Position numbers and translations under genes: made by a program. Positions 8,551 through 17,061 of a DNA stretch of 64,000 nucleotides are shown here, one piece after another. Source of the stretch: Plantibacter auratus (lineage in GTDB: Bacteria; Actinomycetota; Actinomycetes; Actinomycetales; Microbacteriaceae); assembly GCF_050587365.1 (NCBI RefSeq), contig NZ_JBOBFV010000002.1, positions 868,001 through 932,000 of the forward strand. Reading direction: 5' to 3'. The notes under the pieces are model-generated. The model had not been told where the DNA came from. It saw only the letters and a list, made by a program, of their open reading frames with translations, and did not search any database. Numbering within the stretch: position 1 is the stretch's first letter; each line of letters opens with the position of its first letter.

Positions 8551-10239
8551 ATGGGCTACATCGACGTCAGCGACCTCAGCTACACGCTGAGCGACGGACG
8601 GACGCTGCTGGACGAGGTCTCGTTCCGCGTCGGCGAAGGGGCGATCGCCGCGCTCATCGGAGCGAACGGCGCCGGCAAGACGACGCTGCTGCGGATCATC
8701 CGCGGCGAGCTCCAGCCCGACTCCGGGGTCGTCTCCATCGACGGCGGCCTCGGCGTGATGGACCAGTTCGTCGGTCGCGGCGACGATGACCGGACGGTCC
8801 GGGACCTCCTCGTCCAGGTCGCGCCTCCGCGGGTCCGCGCGGCGGCAGAGGCGGTCGACCGCGCCGAGCTCGCCCTCATGGAGGACGACGTCGAGGCGAC
8901 CCAGATGGCCTACGCGACGACGCTCGCCGAGTACGCCGACGCCGGCGGGTACGACCAGGAGGTGCTCTGGGACAGCTGCTGCGAGGCGGCACTCGGGGTG
9001 CCCTACGACCGCGCGCAGTGGCGGACGCTTGGAACGCTGTCGGGCGGCGAGCAGAAGCGGCTCGTCCTGGAGGCCCTGTTCCGCGGCCCTGAGCAGGTCC
9101 TCCTCCTCGACGAGCCCGACAACTCGCTCGACGTCCCGACGAAGCGCTGGCTCGAGGGGATGCTCGCCGAGACCCGCAAGACGGTCCTCCTCGTCTCGCA
9201 CGACCGCGAGCTCCTGGCAGAGGCGGCGACCCGCATCATCACCCTCGAGGTCGGCGCGGCCGGCAGCACGACGTGGACCCATGGCGCGAGCTTCCGCAGC
9301 TACCACGAGGCCCGCGACGCCCGCCTCGACCGACTCGACGAACTCCGCCGGCGCTGGGACGAGGACCGCGTGAAGCTGCGCGCACTCGTGCTGCGTCTGC
9401 GCGAGCAGGCCAAGTTCAACGACTCCATGGCCTCCCGCTACCGGGCCGCGCAGACCCGACTCGCCAAGTTCGAGGAGGCCGGACCACCGGAGGAGCGGCC
9501 GAAGGACCAGCAGGTCACGATGCGTCTCCGCGGCGCACGCACGGGCCGCCGCGCGATCGTCTGCACGGGGCTGGAACTGACCGGCCTCATGCAGCCGTTC
9601 GACGCGGAGATCTGGTTCGGCGAGCGCATCGGCGTCCTCGGTTCGAACGGTTCGGGCAAGTCGCACTTCCTCCGGCTGCTCGCCGGCGGTGGGACGGATC
9701 CCGATCCGGGCGCGGGGCACCTCGCCGCAGTTGGCGACGCACTCGTCCCGGTCGCGCACGACGGCCATTCCAAGCTCGGCGCGCGCGTGCAACCGGGGTG
9801 GTTCGCACAGTCGCACCGGCACCCCGAACTCGTCGGCCGGACCCTGCTCGACATCTTGCACCGCGGCGACGAGCACCGGTCGGGTCTCCCCCGCGAGGCC
9901 GCCAGCCGCGTGCTCGACCGCTACGGGCTGGCGGGCGCGGCCGAGCAGCCGTTCGAATCCCTCTCGGGCGGACAGCAGGCGCGCCTGCAGATCCTCCTGC
10001 TCGAACTCTCCGGTGCCACGCTGCTGCTGCTCGACGAGCCGACCGACAACCTGGACCTCGTCTCGGCGGAGGCGCTCGAGCAGGGTCTGGCGGGTTTCGA
10101 GGGCACGGTGATCGCGGTCACCCACGACCGCTGGTTCGCGCGCGGCTTCGACCGCTTCCTCGTCTTCGGCTCCGACGGCCGGGTGCAGGCCTCCGACGCG
10201 CCCGTCTGGGAGGAGACCCGCGTCGACCGCGCGCGATAG
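8551..10239 (+). CDS. ABC-F family ATPase (ribosome-associated type)
   Basis: A 562-residue protein with two ABC ATPase domains and no membrane segments, the ABC-F layout. Domain 1 has Walker A GANGAGKTT, signature LSGGEQKR and Walker B LLLDEPDNSLD. A charged linker rich in Arg/Glu lies between (around residues 245-320). Domain 2 has GSNGSGKS, LSGGQQAR and LLLDEPTDNLD. ABC-F proteins act on the ribosome, as translation factors or in protection from ribosome-targeting antibiotics. GGGGAG ends about eight bases before the ATG at 8551. A GTG at 8542 is an alternative. A self-complementary sequence follows the stop directly. Confidence 0.92.
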   Translation: MGYIDVSDLSYTLSDGRTLLDEVSFRVGEGAIAALIGANGAGKTTLLRIIRGELQPDSGVVSIDGGLGVMDQFVGRGDDDRTVRDLLVQVAPPRVRAAAEAVDRAELALMEDDVEATQMAYATTLAEYADAGGYDQEVLWDSCCEAALGVPYDRAQWRTLGTLSGGEQKRLVLEALFRGPEQVLLLDEPDNSLDVPTKRWLEGMLAETRKTVLLVSHDRELLAEAATRIITLEVGAAGSTTWTHGASFRSYHEARDARLDRLDELRRRWDEDRVKLRALVLRLREQAKFNDSMASRYRAAQTRLAKFEEAGPPEERPKDQQVTMRLRGARTGRRAIVCTGLELTGLMQPFDAEIWFGERIGVLGSNGSGKSHFLRLLAGGGTDPDPGAGHLAAVGDALVPVAHDGHSKLGARVQPGWFAQSHRHPELVGRTLLDILHRGDEHRSGLPREAASRVLDRYGLAGAAEQPFESLSGGQQARLQILLLELSGATLLLLDEPTDNLDLVSAEALEQGLAGFEGTVIAVTHDRWFARGFDRFLVFGSDGRVQASDAPVWEETRVDRAR

Positions 10240-10240
10240 C

Positions 10241-10289
10241 GGGTGTCGCCGCAGTTTCGCCGCGCAGGAGGAAGACTGAGGCGACACCC
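10241..10289 (+). terminator. Hairpin after the ABC-F gene
   Basis: GGGTGTCGCCGCAGTTTC (10241-10258) is largely complementary to GAAGACTGAGGCGACACCC (10271-10289), starting right after the TAG stop. There is no T-run. It may be a terminator or a REP-type hairpin. Confidence 0.55.
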
Positions 10290-10381
10290 CCTGCACGTGT
10301 GGCGACCTTGGTCAACCCACCGTGATCCACAGGCGCGTTCCATACGCTTGCAGCAACAACCCGATCCCGGAGGTGATGGTC

Positions 10382-10657
10382 ATGCAGTACAGCATCGCCA
10401 TCGGCCGCGTTTCGTACGACATCGAGTCGGGTGTCGACATCTCGGCACTGATGAGCGAGATTGAGTCCGCCGTCCAAGCCGGTGGTCGCTTCGTCCACGT
10501 CCCGCTCTCCGCAGATCGCAACCTGGACGTCCTGGTCAGCCCGGGCCTGCAGGTGACCGTGGAATCCTTCGCGAACCGGGCGCTGGAGATCGTTCCCGCC
10601 ATCGAGACGGAGAAGCTGTCGGGTCTCGACGAGTACGACGAGTTCGGCGACTTCTGA
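10382..10657 (+). CDS. Small acidic protein of unknown function
   Basis: A 91-residue protein, MQYSIAIGRVSYDIESGVDIS, ending with an acidic GLDEYDEFGDF tail. It has no signal peptide or membrane segment, and I do not recognise the family with certainty. A very strong ribosome binding site GGAGGTGAT (10369-10377) and a TACGCT box (10343-10348) support that it is expressed. It is convergent with the AraC gene downstream. Confidence 0.75.
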   Translation: MQYSIAIGRVSYDIESGVDISALMSEIESAVQAGGRFVHVPLSADRNLDVLVSPGLQVTVESFANRALEIVPAIETEKLSGLDEYDEFGDF

Positions 10658-10673
10658 GCCGAACGGCCGGCGG

Positions 10674-11627
10674 CTAGGAGCCGAGCGTCGTGCTCGGATA
10701 CTCGCCGAAGCGGTTGGTGTACGAGGCGGAGAACCGCCCGAGGTGCGCGAACCCCCACCGGCTTGCGACCTCCGCGACCGTGGCCAGCCCGGGGTCGGCC
10801 TTCTGCAGTTCCTCTTGCACCCGGTCGAGCCTGACCCGTCGCAGGTAGTCGATCGCGGTGATGTCGTGCTCCCGACGGAACGCGCTCTGGAGGCTGCGCT
10901 GGCTCATGCCGACCGCTTCGGCAACGTCCTCCGTGCGGATCGGGAGGTGGGCGTTGGCGATCATGAACTCGATGGCCGCGCGGGTCTTCCCGGCGTCCGG
11001 CAGGCCGATCTCCACCGGCGCGTGCAGGGCCGTGTGCGGGAACGTCTCGAGGAGCGCGATCGCCGCCGACCGGTTCGCCTCGGCGCGGAGGACGGCCGGA
11101 CTCGTGTCGTCGTAGATGACCCTGGCGACGGTCGTCACCGAGGCGGCCCAGCGACGGAGCTGTTCACCCGTCGGGCGGGCCGTCGTGTCGAAGAGGATCG
11201 GCCCGCTCGTCCCCTCCACTTCGGCCGCCACACGCTCCAGGAACCCGCCGTCGAAGTGCATGAGGTTCTGCCGGTAGTCGGTGAAGTCGAACTCGGCGAG
11301 TCGGTCGTTCGCGAACATCGCCGGCTGCCCGTGCACGAGCTGCATCGGTGCGCCGGCGAGGTCGGTGGCCCCACTGCCCGCCGTCAGCCACGAGACGATG
11401 TACTCGCCCTCGGTGAGCACCGTTCCGGTGACGCGTCCGGTGAACTGGGTGGCGCGCAGGGTCAGCTCGTCGTCGCCGATCGCGGTGTACCGGAAGGTGA
11501 ACGCCGATTCGGTGGGTTCGATGATCATCGAGCCGGCGTTGTACGCGCCGGCAAACAGATCGCGAGCCTCATCGACGTCGCGGCCTGCGACCTCGGACCG
11601 CTCCGCGGGTCCCGTTTCTTCGCTCAT
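10674..11627 (-). CDS. AraC-family transcriptional regulator
   Basis: A 317-residue regulator. The C-terminal AraC DNA-binding domain has two helix-turn-helix units, IRTEDVAEAVGMSQRSLQSAFRRE and LATVAEVASRWGFAHLGRFSASYTNRFGEYPS. The last is the conserved second HTH ending. The N-terminal about 200 residues look like the AraC-binding-like domain 2 of the FeaR/EutR group. It has no obvious neighbouring target. The start at 11627 gives MSEETGPAERSE. The inducer is unknown. Confidence 0.9.
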   Translation of the reverse strand: MSEETGPAERSEVAGRDVDEARDLFAGAYNAGSMIIEPTESAFTFRYTAIGDDELTLRATQFTGRVTGTVLTEGEYIVSWLTAGSGATDLAGAPMQLVHGQPAMFANDRLAEFDFTDYRQNLMHFDGGFLERVAAEVEGTSGPILFDTTARPTGEQLRRWAASVTTVARVIYDDTSPAVLRAEANRSAAIALLETFPHTALHAPVEIGLPDAGKTRAAIEFMIANAHLPIRTEDVAEAVGMSQRSLQSAFRREHDITAIDYLRRVRLDRVQEELQKADPGLATVAEVASRWGFAHLGRFSASYTNRFGEYPSTTLGS

Positions 11628-11704
11628 CGCTCATAGAATCTCACGGCGGCGCCCGGCTGTCATCCCGTAGCGGGTCGTTTCCGGCCCGAGCAGACCACTC
11701 GATG

Positions 11705-12076
11705 TCAGGCGGTCCCTTGCAGGAAGCCGTGTTCCGCACCCAGGACCTCGGTGAGCGCGGACGACGCCATGCGGGCGAACCGCGGGAGGACCGTGGTCTC
11801 GTGGACGGCGGTCGGGCGCTCGGACCAGACGGTCACCACGATGAGGCCGCCTTCGGTACGGAGCGACCAGGCGACGATGTGATTCGCCGGAACCCGGACG
11901 GTGTCGCCGTCGACGTCGAGGCTGAGGGACGTCCGACTGAGGGACAGCCCGCCCTCCGCGTCCAAGCTGGCGTGCGAGGTCTGGAACACGATGTCCGTGC
12001 GGTCGATCAGGCGACGTGAGGCTCGCGCGTCGTCCAGGTCGAGGAAGTCGGGCGCGCTCTGGAGACCGGTGGTCAC
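11705..12076 (-). CDS. Conserved hypothetical protein
   Basis: A 123-residue soluble protein starting with GTG at 12076 after a GGGGGTG stretch. Its middle (SRTSLSLDVDGDTVRVPANHIVAWSLRTEGGLIVVTVWSE) is rich in beta strands, like a small PH-type or photosystem-independent regulatory barrel. No family is recognised. It follows the small protein gene upstream on the same strand after an 89-base gap, so the two may be co-transcribed. Confidence 0.65.
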   Translation of the reverse strand: MTTGLQSAPDFLDLDDARASRRLIDRTDIVFQTSHASLDAEGGLSLSRTSLSLDVDGDTVRVPANHIVAWSLRTEGGLIVVTVWSERPTAVHETTVLPRFARMASSALTEVLGAEHGFLQGTA

Positions 12077-12165
12077 GGTGGCACCCCCAACTGGTGTTTC
12101 AGAGACGTCCGACGGCCGGAGCGCGTCGAGACGATGGTCGGTCAGTTGCCGCCGACCGTTCGGAT

Positions 12166-12498
12166 TTACGCTGCGGACTCGACGCGCTTCGCGGCGCCGG
12201 CTGCCGGCTCGGGGACGACGCGCATGCCCTTGGCGCTGTTGGCCTGCTCGAGGAGCGCGGCCAACCATTCGCGGTTGAGTTCGGGGGCACGGCTGCCGTA
12301 GAACGAGAACTGGAGGGGGATCATCGGGTTCAGCCAGAGCGACTGACGTCCGGTTCCACGGCCGGGAACGGCTTCGAGGTGGAACGCGAAGCTCTCGTTG
12401 CGGCGGAACTTCGTGAAGATGACCGTCTGCAGGTGAGCGAGCAGTCGGTCTTCGATCTCGTGCGGGGTCGGAGGGGTTCCGTAGAGGAGGTTTCCCAT
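12166..12498 (-). CDS. Small lineage protein (DUF7882-like)
   Basis: A 110-residue protein, MGNLLYGTPPTPHEIEDRLLAHLQTVIFTKFRRNESFAFHL. The pattern G-L-YG near the start, DR-LAHL, and RR-ESF-F resembles a small Microbacteriaceae family often found as 'DUF7882'. This comparison is from memory. Some members carry misleading DNA ligase names. A second in-frame ATG at 12510 (MARLMGN) is possible. No function can be inferred. Confidence 0.7.
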   Translation of the reverse strand: MGNLLYGTPPTPHEIEDRLLAHLQTVIFTKFRRNESFAFHLEAVPGRGTGRQSLWLNPMIPLQFSFYGSRAPELNREWLAALLEQANSAKGMRVVPEPAAGAAKRVESAA

Positions 12499-12555
12499 GA
12501 GGCGCGCCATCCGTTCTGTTTCGGTGCCGGGCTGGTTCCCGGCGCCGTTGCTAAC

Positions 12556-12570
12556 GCTAGATCTTCTAGC
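12556..12570. promoter_or_regulatory. Palindrome upstream of the DUF7882-like gene
   Basis: GCTAGA-TCT-TCTAGC is a perfect six-base inverted repeat with a three-base centre, 58 bases upstream of the start at 12498. It sits in an AT-richer patch suited to a promoter. A role as an operator is inferred. Confidence 0.4.
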
Positions 12571-12640
12571 GATCCCCCGCTCTGACCTATCCGAAATGCG
12601 TCGGGTATTGCTCGGAACCGGGTCGGCGTCCAGGCTGCAC

Positions 12641-14197
12641 TCAGCTGCCGAAGGCCCAGGCCTCGCGGTCACCGCGCAGTCGCGCGGCGAGCGCCGTCGC
12701 CTGTTCGTCGGTCAGCGAGGCGACGTAGTCGAGGATGCCGCGGGCCCGTCCGAGCCGCCCGAGGGCGCGCGGGTCACTCTGCGGTCGCTCGCTCTCGGAC
12801 TCGGGGTCCGCAGGGAGCCAGTCGGGGTTGTCCGCCCGGAGTCGGAAGTAGCCGTCGGTGGCGAGTTCGACGAAGTCGAGGAGCTTCTGCGGGGCGCGCG
12901 GGCCGTCGCGGGGGTCGTCGAGCCAGCTGTCCAGTTCGGTGACGAGCACGTCGAGCACCCGGGACTGGCCTCGCTGGTAGGTGGCGAAGTCCGGCCGGTC
13001 GATGACGAACCGGGTGTGGACGAACTTCAGCACCGTGACGTCGTGCCACGCCTCGGGGAGGAGCGACACGTGGCCGGAGCGCACGTTCGGCTCCTCGACG
13101 ACGAGGACGGAGCGCTGGAGGCGACCGATCCAAGACGACACGAACGATTCGATGGCGCGTTCGGTTCGGCTGGAACCGTCGAAGGGCACGGCGAGGAGTC
13201 CTTCGACGAGCTCGGTCGCGACCCGCTGGACCGACGCCCGGAAGTGCTCGTCGCTGGCGATCCACGGGTCGCGTGAGACGATCCGCCGGCGCAACAGCTC
13301 GAGCGAGTGGCCGGGTGCGCGGTTCCAGAGTTCGTCGGCGTCGAGCGCGGCGAGGGTGTGCTGGTCGCGGAGGAAGGTGCGGAACTCGACCGCGACCGCC
13401 GCCTGCTGCAGGACGCCGGCCCGATAGAAGTCGTCGAGGTCGTGCAGGGAGTAGGCGATGTCGTCGGCGACGTCCATCACGGAGCACTCGACGGTCTGCT
13501 GCCAGGGCGCGATCGCGGTGAACGCGCTGCGGGCGTCGAGCATGTCGTCGAGATCGAGGGTGTACGCGGAGAACTTCGGCGGCGCGGTCTCCCAGCGGCT
13601 GGCGGTTGACCCGCGAGGCATGCGGGTGGGGTCTGCCGGGTCGAGGTCGGGGCGGTGGATGGTGCGGCCCCAGGGGTACTTGAGCACGGCGGCGCGGGAA
13701 GCGGCCGTGAGATTGAGGCCCTCCTTCACCGTTTCGCACACGTCGAGCGCGGAGAGGATGCGGAACGACTGCGCGTTGCCCTCGAAGCCCTCCGCGAGGC
13801 CGAGCCGCTCACGTGCCAGGCGGTCGAGGACCTGTTCGCCGAGGTGGCCGAACGGTGGGTGACCGAGGTCGTGGGCGGAGGCGGCGGCCTGAACCACGAC
13901 CGGGTCGCACCCGCCGAGCCGCTCGACGATGGCGTTCTGCTCGGGATCCGTCGTGGTGAGCTGCATCGCGATGGCACGGGCGACCGCGGTCACCTTGATC
14001 GAGTGCGTGAGCCGGTTGTGGACGACCTGACCGACGCCGGAGGGCGAGACGACCTGCGTCACCGCGGACAACCGCGCGAAGTACGGGGAGAACCGGATGC
14101 GCTCGAGGTCGACCCGGTACTCGGGGTACTCCTCGCCGGTCGCGAACCGGTCCACCGGCTCGGGGATGAGGCGCCGTCGCCGCTGGTCGTCGTCCAT
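12641..14197 (-). CDS. dgt: Deoxyguanosinetriphosphate triphosphohydrolase-like HD protein
   Basis: A 518-residue dNTP triphosphohydrolase of the HD superfamily, which removes triphosphate from dNTPs. The metal-binding sites are visible: RLTHSIKV (first His), SAHDLGHPPFGHLGE (HD pair with the PPFGH sequence of this family), and DVADDIAYSLHDLDDF (last Asp). The ATG at 14197 sits six bases after TACAGT on the minus strand, so it is leaderless. It is divergent, with a gap of only 39 bases, from a uracil-DNA-glycosylase-like gene. The pair suggests shared control of nucleotide pool and DNA uracil. Confidence 0.92.
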   Translation of the reverse strand: MDDDQRRRRLIPEPVDRFATGEEYPEYRVDLERIRFSPYFARLSAVTQVVSPSGVGQVVHNRLTHSIKVTAVARAIAMQLTTTDPEQNAIVERLGGCDPVVVQAAASAHDLGHPPFGHLGEQVLDRLARERLGLAEGFEGNAQSFRILSALDVCETVKEGLNLTAASRAAVLKYPWGRTIHRPDLDPADPTRMPRGSTASRWETAPPKFSAYTLDLDDMLDARSAFTAIAPWQQTVECSVMDVADDIAYSLHDLDDFYRAGVLQQAAVAVEFRTFLRDQHTLAALDADELWNRAPGHSLELLRRRIVSRDPWIASDEHFRASVQRVATELVEGLLAVPFDGSSRTERAIESFVSSWIGRLQRSVLVVEEPNVRSGHVSLLPEAWHDVTVLKFVHTRFVIDRPDFATYQRGQSRVLDVLVTELDSWLDDPRDGPRAPQKLLDFVELATDGYFRLRADNPDWLPADPESESERPQSDPRALGRLGRARGILDYVASLTDEQATALAARLRGDREAWAFGS

Positions 14198-14236
14198 CCC
14201 CTCACTGTATTGCGCTCGCGGTGGGAGACTGCAGGG

Positions 14237-14818
14237 ATGCATCCGATCGACCGTCTCCGAGCCGAGGTCGCCGCGCACGAGTCGAACGAGTGGGCCCACG
14301 AGCTCGGCTGGAAACCGCTCTTCGTCGCCTCCCCGGAGGCCCGCGTGCTCATCATCAGTCAGGCGCCTGGTCGTCTGGCGCAGGAGTCGGGCATCCCCTG
14401 GAACGACCCGAGTGGTGTCCTCCTCCGCTCCTGGATGGGCGTGACACCTGAGGAGTTCTACGACCCGGCGAACGTCGCGATCGTCCCGATGGACTTCTAC
14501 TTCCCGGGCAAGGGGGCGAGCGGCGACCTGCCGCCTCGCCGGGACTTCGCACCGCGCTGGCATCCGCCCCTGCTCGAGCGGCTGACGGAGGTGCGCTTGA
14601 CGATCCTCATCGGCGCCTACGCCCAGCGCGCCTACCTCGGACCGCGGGCCGGTCGCACCCTGACGGAGAACGTCCGTGCCGCGGAGACCCACCTCCCGCT
14701 CTTCCCGATCGTGCACCCGTCGCCGCTCGCGCGCGGCTGGCGCACCAAGAACCCCTGGTTCCAGGAGGAGACGGTGCCGCTGCTGGCCGCGCAGGTGCGG
14801 GCGGCGCTCACGGCGTGA
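14237..14818 (+). CDS. Uracil-DNA glycosylase family protein
   Basis: A 193-residue protein of the uracil-DNA glycosylase superfamily. The first motif reads ISQAPGRLAQESGIPWNDPSG, equivalent to the uracil-binding GxxPG...F/W region, and the C-terminal motif is HPSPLARGW. In family 4/5 and UDG-like proteins these hold the catalytic loop and DNA-intercalating histidine. LTILIGAYAQRAYLG forms the core strand. The member type that may lack glycosylase activity cannot be excluded. The ATG at 14237 lies 39 bases from the divergent dgt start. Confidence 0.85.
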   Translation: MHPIDRLRAEVAAHESNEWAHELGWKPLFVASPEARVLIISQAPGRLAQESGIPWNDPSGVLLRSWMGVTPEEFYDPANVAIVPMDFYFPGKGASGDLPPRRDFAPRWHPPLLERLTEVRLTILIGAYAQRAYLGPRAGRTLTENVRAAETHLPLFPIVHPSPLARGWRTKNPWFQEETVPLLAAQVRAALTA

Positions 14819-14834
14819 CCATAGGCTGACGAGG

Positions 14835-14882
14835 ATGCCGGCACGCCGGCGTCTGATCGAAGGGACGAGGGGCACGTCGTGA
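14835..14882 (+). CDS. Possible 15-codon upstream leader peptide
   Basis: ATG at 14835 opens MPARRRLIEGTRGTS, whose TGA overlaps the GTG start of the next gene (GTGA). TAGGCT lies seven bases before the ATG. This would couple translation of the two. It could also be chance, because the downstream GTG has its own GAGGGG. Confidence 0.3.
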   Translation: MPARRRLIEGTRGTS

Positions 14883-15361
14883 GCGATGAACCGAGCGCTG
14901 GCGACGGACTGCGGCCGCCGGCCGAACCGCTGTCAGGGCCGAGCTCAGCCAGGGAGCCTGCCGCGTCGGCCGCTGGATCCGTGTCAGCCGCCGACCCTGC
15001 AGCAGCCGACCAGGACGGACCGGTCACCGGACGAGCGTCCGGCGTCGGCATCACGCTGCTCCTGTTCGGGCTGCTGGTGGTGAGCTGGCTCGTCCAGCTG
15101 TCCTTCGCCCTGCAGGGCGGGTTCGGGCCACCCGAGGACCGGCTGAGCGACGGCGGCTTGCTCGGCGGGTTCATGCTCGGCGCCGCGATCGCGATCGGTT
15201 CGCCCGTCCTCGTGATCATCCTTGAGGCACGGGTCCACAAGCGGACGCCGCGGCACTCGATCATCGGCGTCGTCGGCGCGGTCGTCGTGCTCGTCATCGC
15301 CGTACCGATCAACGCGATCGTCGTCGGCCTCCAGGCCGTGAGCGTCATCAGCGGAAGCTAG
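14879..15361 (+). CDS. Hypothetical membrane protein
   Basis: A 160-residue protein. The first 50 or so residues are Ala/Pro/Ser-rich and disordered. Three hydrophobic segments follow: GVGITLLLFGLLVVSWLVQL, GGFMLGAAIAIGSPVLVIIL and IIGVVGAVVVLVIAVPINAI. The GTG start is preceded by GAGGGG. No family is recognised. It is transcribed away from dgt and follows the UDG-like gene by 60 bases, so read-through is possible. Confidence 0.7.
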   Translation: MSDEPSAGDGLRPPAEPLSGPSSAREPAASAAGSVSAADPAAADQDGPVTGRASGVGITLLLFGLLVVSWLVQLSFALQGGFGPPEDRLSDGGLLGGFMLGAAIAIGSPVLVIILEARVHKRTPRHSIIGVVGAVVVLVIAVPINAIVVGLQAVSVISGS

Positions 15362-15522
15362 GGACTCTCCGCCGCCGCCGCTCCGAGCTCGTCCATCGGG
15401 ACAACTCCCGACCCGTGCCACGAACGATGCAGGGGCTCACTCGGGCGGGGCGCCACATGTCATCCCACAGTTTCGGTTGACATCGATACGGCCTCGCGTA
15501 CCCTTCGAAAAAAGGAGAGACC

Positions 15523-15870
15523 ATGCCTCACTTCGCCGTCCTGATCTACACCGAAGACTCCCTTCACGCCGGAGATGCGACTGAGGAGGAACTGGCGGTT
15601 CCAGATGCCCACGGACGAGCGCTCACTGAGACTGGTTCGCTGCGGGCCGCCTACGCGTTCACTCCGCGCGATCTTGCGCGATCGATCCGCGCGTCCGGAG
15701 TGACCATCGGTCCGTTCATCGACTCTCGAGAGGTGGTCGCGGGTGTCTACATCATCGAAGCCTCGACGTTCGAGGAAGCGCTCACCATCGCTGCCACGAA
15801 CCCCGAGGTTCATCGAGGAGGAGGGGTCGAGGTCCGGCTGATTCACAGTGGCGGCACCGTCGAGACGTGA
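15523..15870 (+). CDS. YCII/DGPF-domain protein
   Basis: A 115-residue YciI-like alpha/beta barrel protein. The family landmarks are the opening FAVLIYTED strand, the conserved GPF (TIGPFIDSREVVAGVYIIEA), and the closing strand HRGGGVEVRLI. Such proteins are usually dimers of uncertain, possibly monooxygenase or decarboxylase-like, function. AAAGGAGAGA directly upstream of the ATG is a strong ribosome binding site, and TACCCT at 15499-15504 is a likely -10 box. No partner gene (such as an ECF sigma factor) is adjacent. Confidence 0.85.
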   Translation: MPHFAVLIYTEDSLHAGDATEEELAVPDAHGRALTETGSLRAAYAFTPRDLARSIRASGVTIGPFIDSREVVAGVYIIEASTFEEALTIAATNPEVHRGGGVEVRLIHSGGTVET

Positions 15871-15911
15871 CGGCTTCCGGAGTCGAGCCGTCCACGAGGG
15901 GGACGAGGCGT

Positions 15912-16271
15912 CTATTCGAGGACTTCCCAGAGTTCGATCGGGAGTCCCTCGGGGTCGTGGATGCGGACGAATCGGCCGTATTCCGTCTCCCACTCAGTTC
16001 GACGCTCGACAACGATCCCGGCTCCCTCGAGATGCGCTGTCAGGGCATCCAAGTCGCTCACGCGAAGGTTGAGCATGAACGGCTGGTCGTGCGCGAACGA
16101 CTCGCTCGTCCCCGCAACCGGCGCGAAGACGGTCATGCCGGCCTCCTGCATCCAGACGGCGTCTTCGCCCTCTGCGCCGGCTTCAAGGCCGAGATGCTCG
16201 CGGTACCACGCCGCGCGCGCCGACGGGTCATGACTGCGGAAGAACAACCCGCCGATGCCGAGAACGCCCAT
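15912..16271 (-). CDS. VOC-family (glyoxalase/bleomycin resistance fold) protein
   Basis: A 119-residue single VOC module pair: GLFFRSHDPSARAAWYREHLGL at the start and PFMLNLRVSDLDALTAHLEGAG in the second half, ending DPEGLPIELWEVLE with the metal-ligand-type Glu. These proteins act as lyases, dioxygenases or binding proteins on small molecules. TAAGCT followed by six bases precedes the ATG at 16271, a leaderless start. That TAAGCT overlaps the TAA stop of the upstream acetyltransferase gene. Confidence 0.85.
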   Translation of the reverse strand: MGVLGIGGLFFRSHDPSARAAWYREHLGLEAGAEGEDAVWMQEAGMTVFAPVAGTSESFAHDQPFMLNLRVSDLDALTAHLEGAGIVVERRTEWETEYGRFVRIHDPEGLPIELWEVLE

Positions 16272-16280
16272 GGGGTGAGC

Positions 16281-16790
16281 TTATCGACGCGCTGAACTCC
16301 GCGGTCCCGACGCAGGCTCGAGAGCGGTGCTGCGGGACATGAGGACATACGGTGCACGTCCGCTGTCGTCCGTGATGGTCGATTGCGGTTCGAACCCAAC
16401 GGCTCGCCAGAATCGCACTCCGCGCTCGTTCTGGACGTCCGGGTCGACGGTGAGTCGAGCGATGTTCCGTTCCCTTGCGCGGGCCACCATGGCATCGACC
16501 ACCCGTCGACCGGTCCCCTGACCTCGCGCCGAGGGCGACAAGATGAGGTCGATCCCAGCGCAGTCAGCCCCGTCCACGTGCAGCTGGACGAGCCCGACCG
16601 CCTGCTCCTCGACGAGGACGAGATAGCACTCGACGTCGGGCAGTCGCGCCCCTAGGTACTTGGCGCGGATGAGTTCGTCGGAAAGCCGTCCCGGCCCGCC
16701 CCATCCGTGGAAGGAAGGGTCATCGAACAGGCGACGAAGCGTGATGAAGTCATCCGTGGACGCGAGTTTCAGCCTCATCGAAGCCATCAT
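16281..16790 (-). CDS. GNAT-family N-acetyltransferase
   Basis: A 169-residue GNAT enzyme that uses acetyl-CoA. The acetyl-CoA pyrophosphate loop is LSPSARGQGTGRRVVDAM, preceded by the IDLIL strand and followed by NIARLTVDPDVQNERGVRFWRAVGF (motif B). The start is uncertain: ATGs at 16790, 16787 and 16778 are all in frame, and MRLKLASTDDF (16778) is the first structured strand. An AAC(6')-like role is possible but not shown. Confidence 0.82.
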   Translation of the reverse strand: MMASMRLKLASTDDFITLRRLFDDPSFHGWGGPGRLSDELIRAKYLGARLPDVECYLVLVEEQAVGLVQLHVDGADCAGIDLILSPSARGQGTGRRVVDAMVARARERNIARLTVDPDVQNERGVRFWRAVGFEPQSTITDDSGRAPYVLMSRSTALEPASGPRSSARR

Positions 16791-16829
16791 GCCCGGGGGC
16801 CAGTGAGCGTCCATCCCCGCGGGCCGCCC

Positions 16830-16982
16830 TTACAGACCGGCGATTTCGGCCGATCGCACGACGAAGTACACGAGGATGGCGACGAATGCCACGACGAGGA
16901 CGACGGCGGTCCAGAACATCACGATGCGAAGCCGTCGTATCTGTGGAGATTCGCCGGGTCGATTCCAGGGTGCGCGAGCCAT
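16830..16982 (-). CDS. Small single-pass membrane protein
   Basis: A 50-residue protein: a basic N-terminus MARAPWNRPGESPQIRRLR followed by one membrane helix (about residues 22-43, MFWTAVVLVVAFVAILVYFV). TATGGT followed by exactly six bases precedes the ATG at 16982, giving independent support for so small a gene. Its function is unknown. Confidence 0.65.
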   Translation of the reverse strand: MARAPWNRPGESPQIRRLRIVMFWTAVVLVVAFVAILVYFVVRSAEIAGL

Positions 16983-17061
16983 GGAGCAACCATAACGGGG
17001 GGTCGGCGAACACGTCATCGCGCTCGCTCCCGCCGACTCCCCACGCTGAGGAAGCGGCCGC

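Noticed and set aside
12774..13739. A 321-codon minus-strand frame within the dGTPase gene
   Set aside because: It is Arg/Pro-rich low complexity, a typical frame-shadow in high-GC DNA. The HD motifs lie in the other frame.
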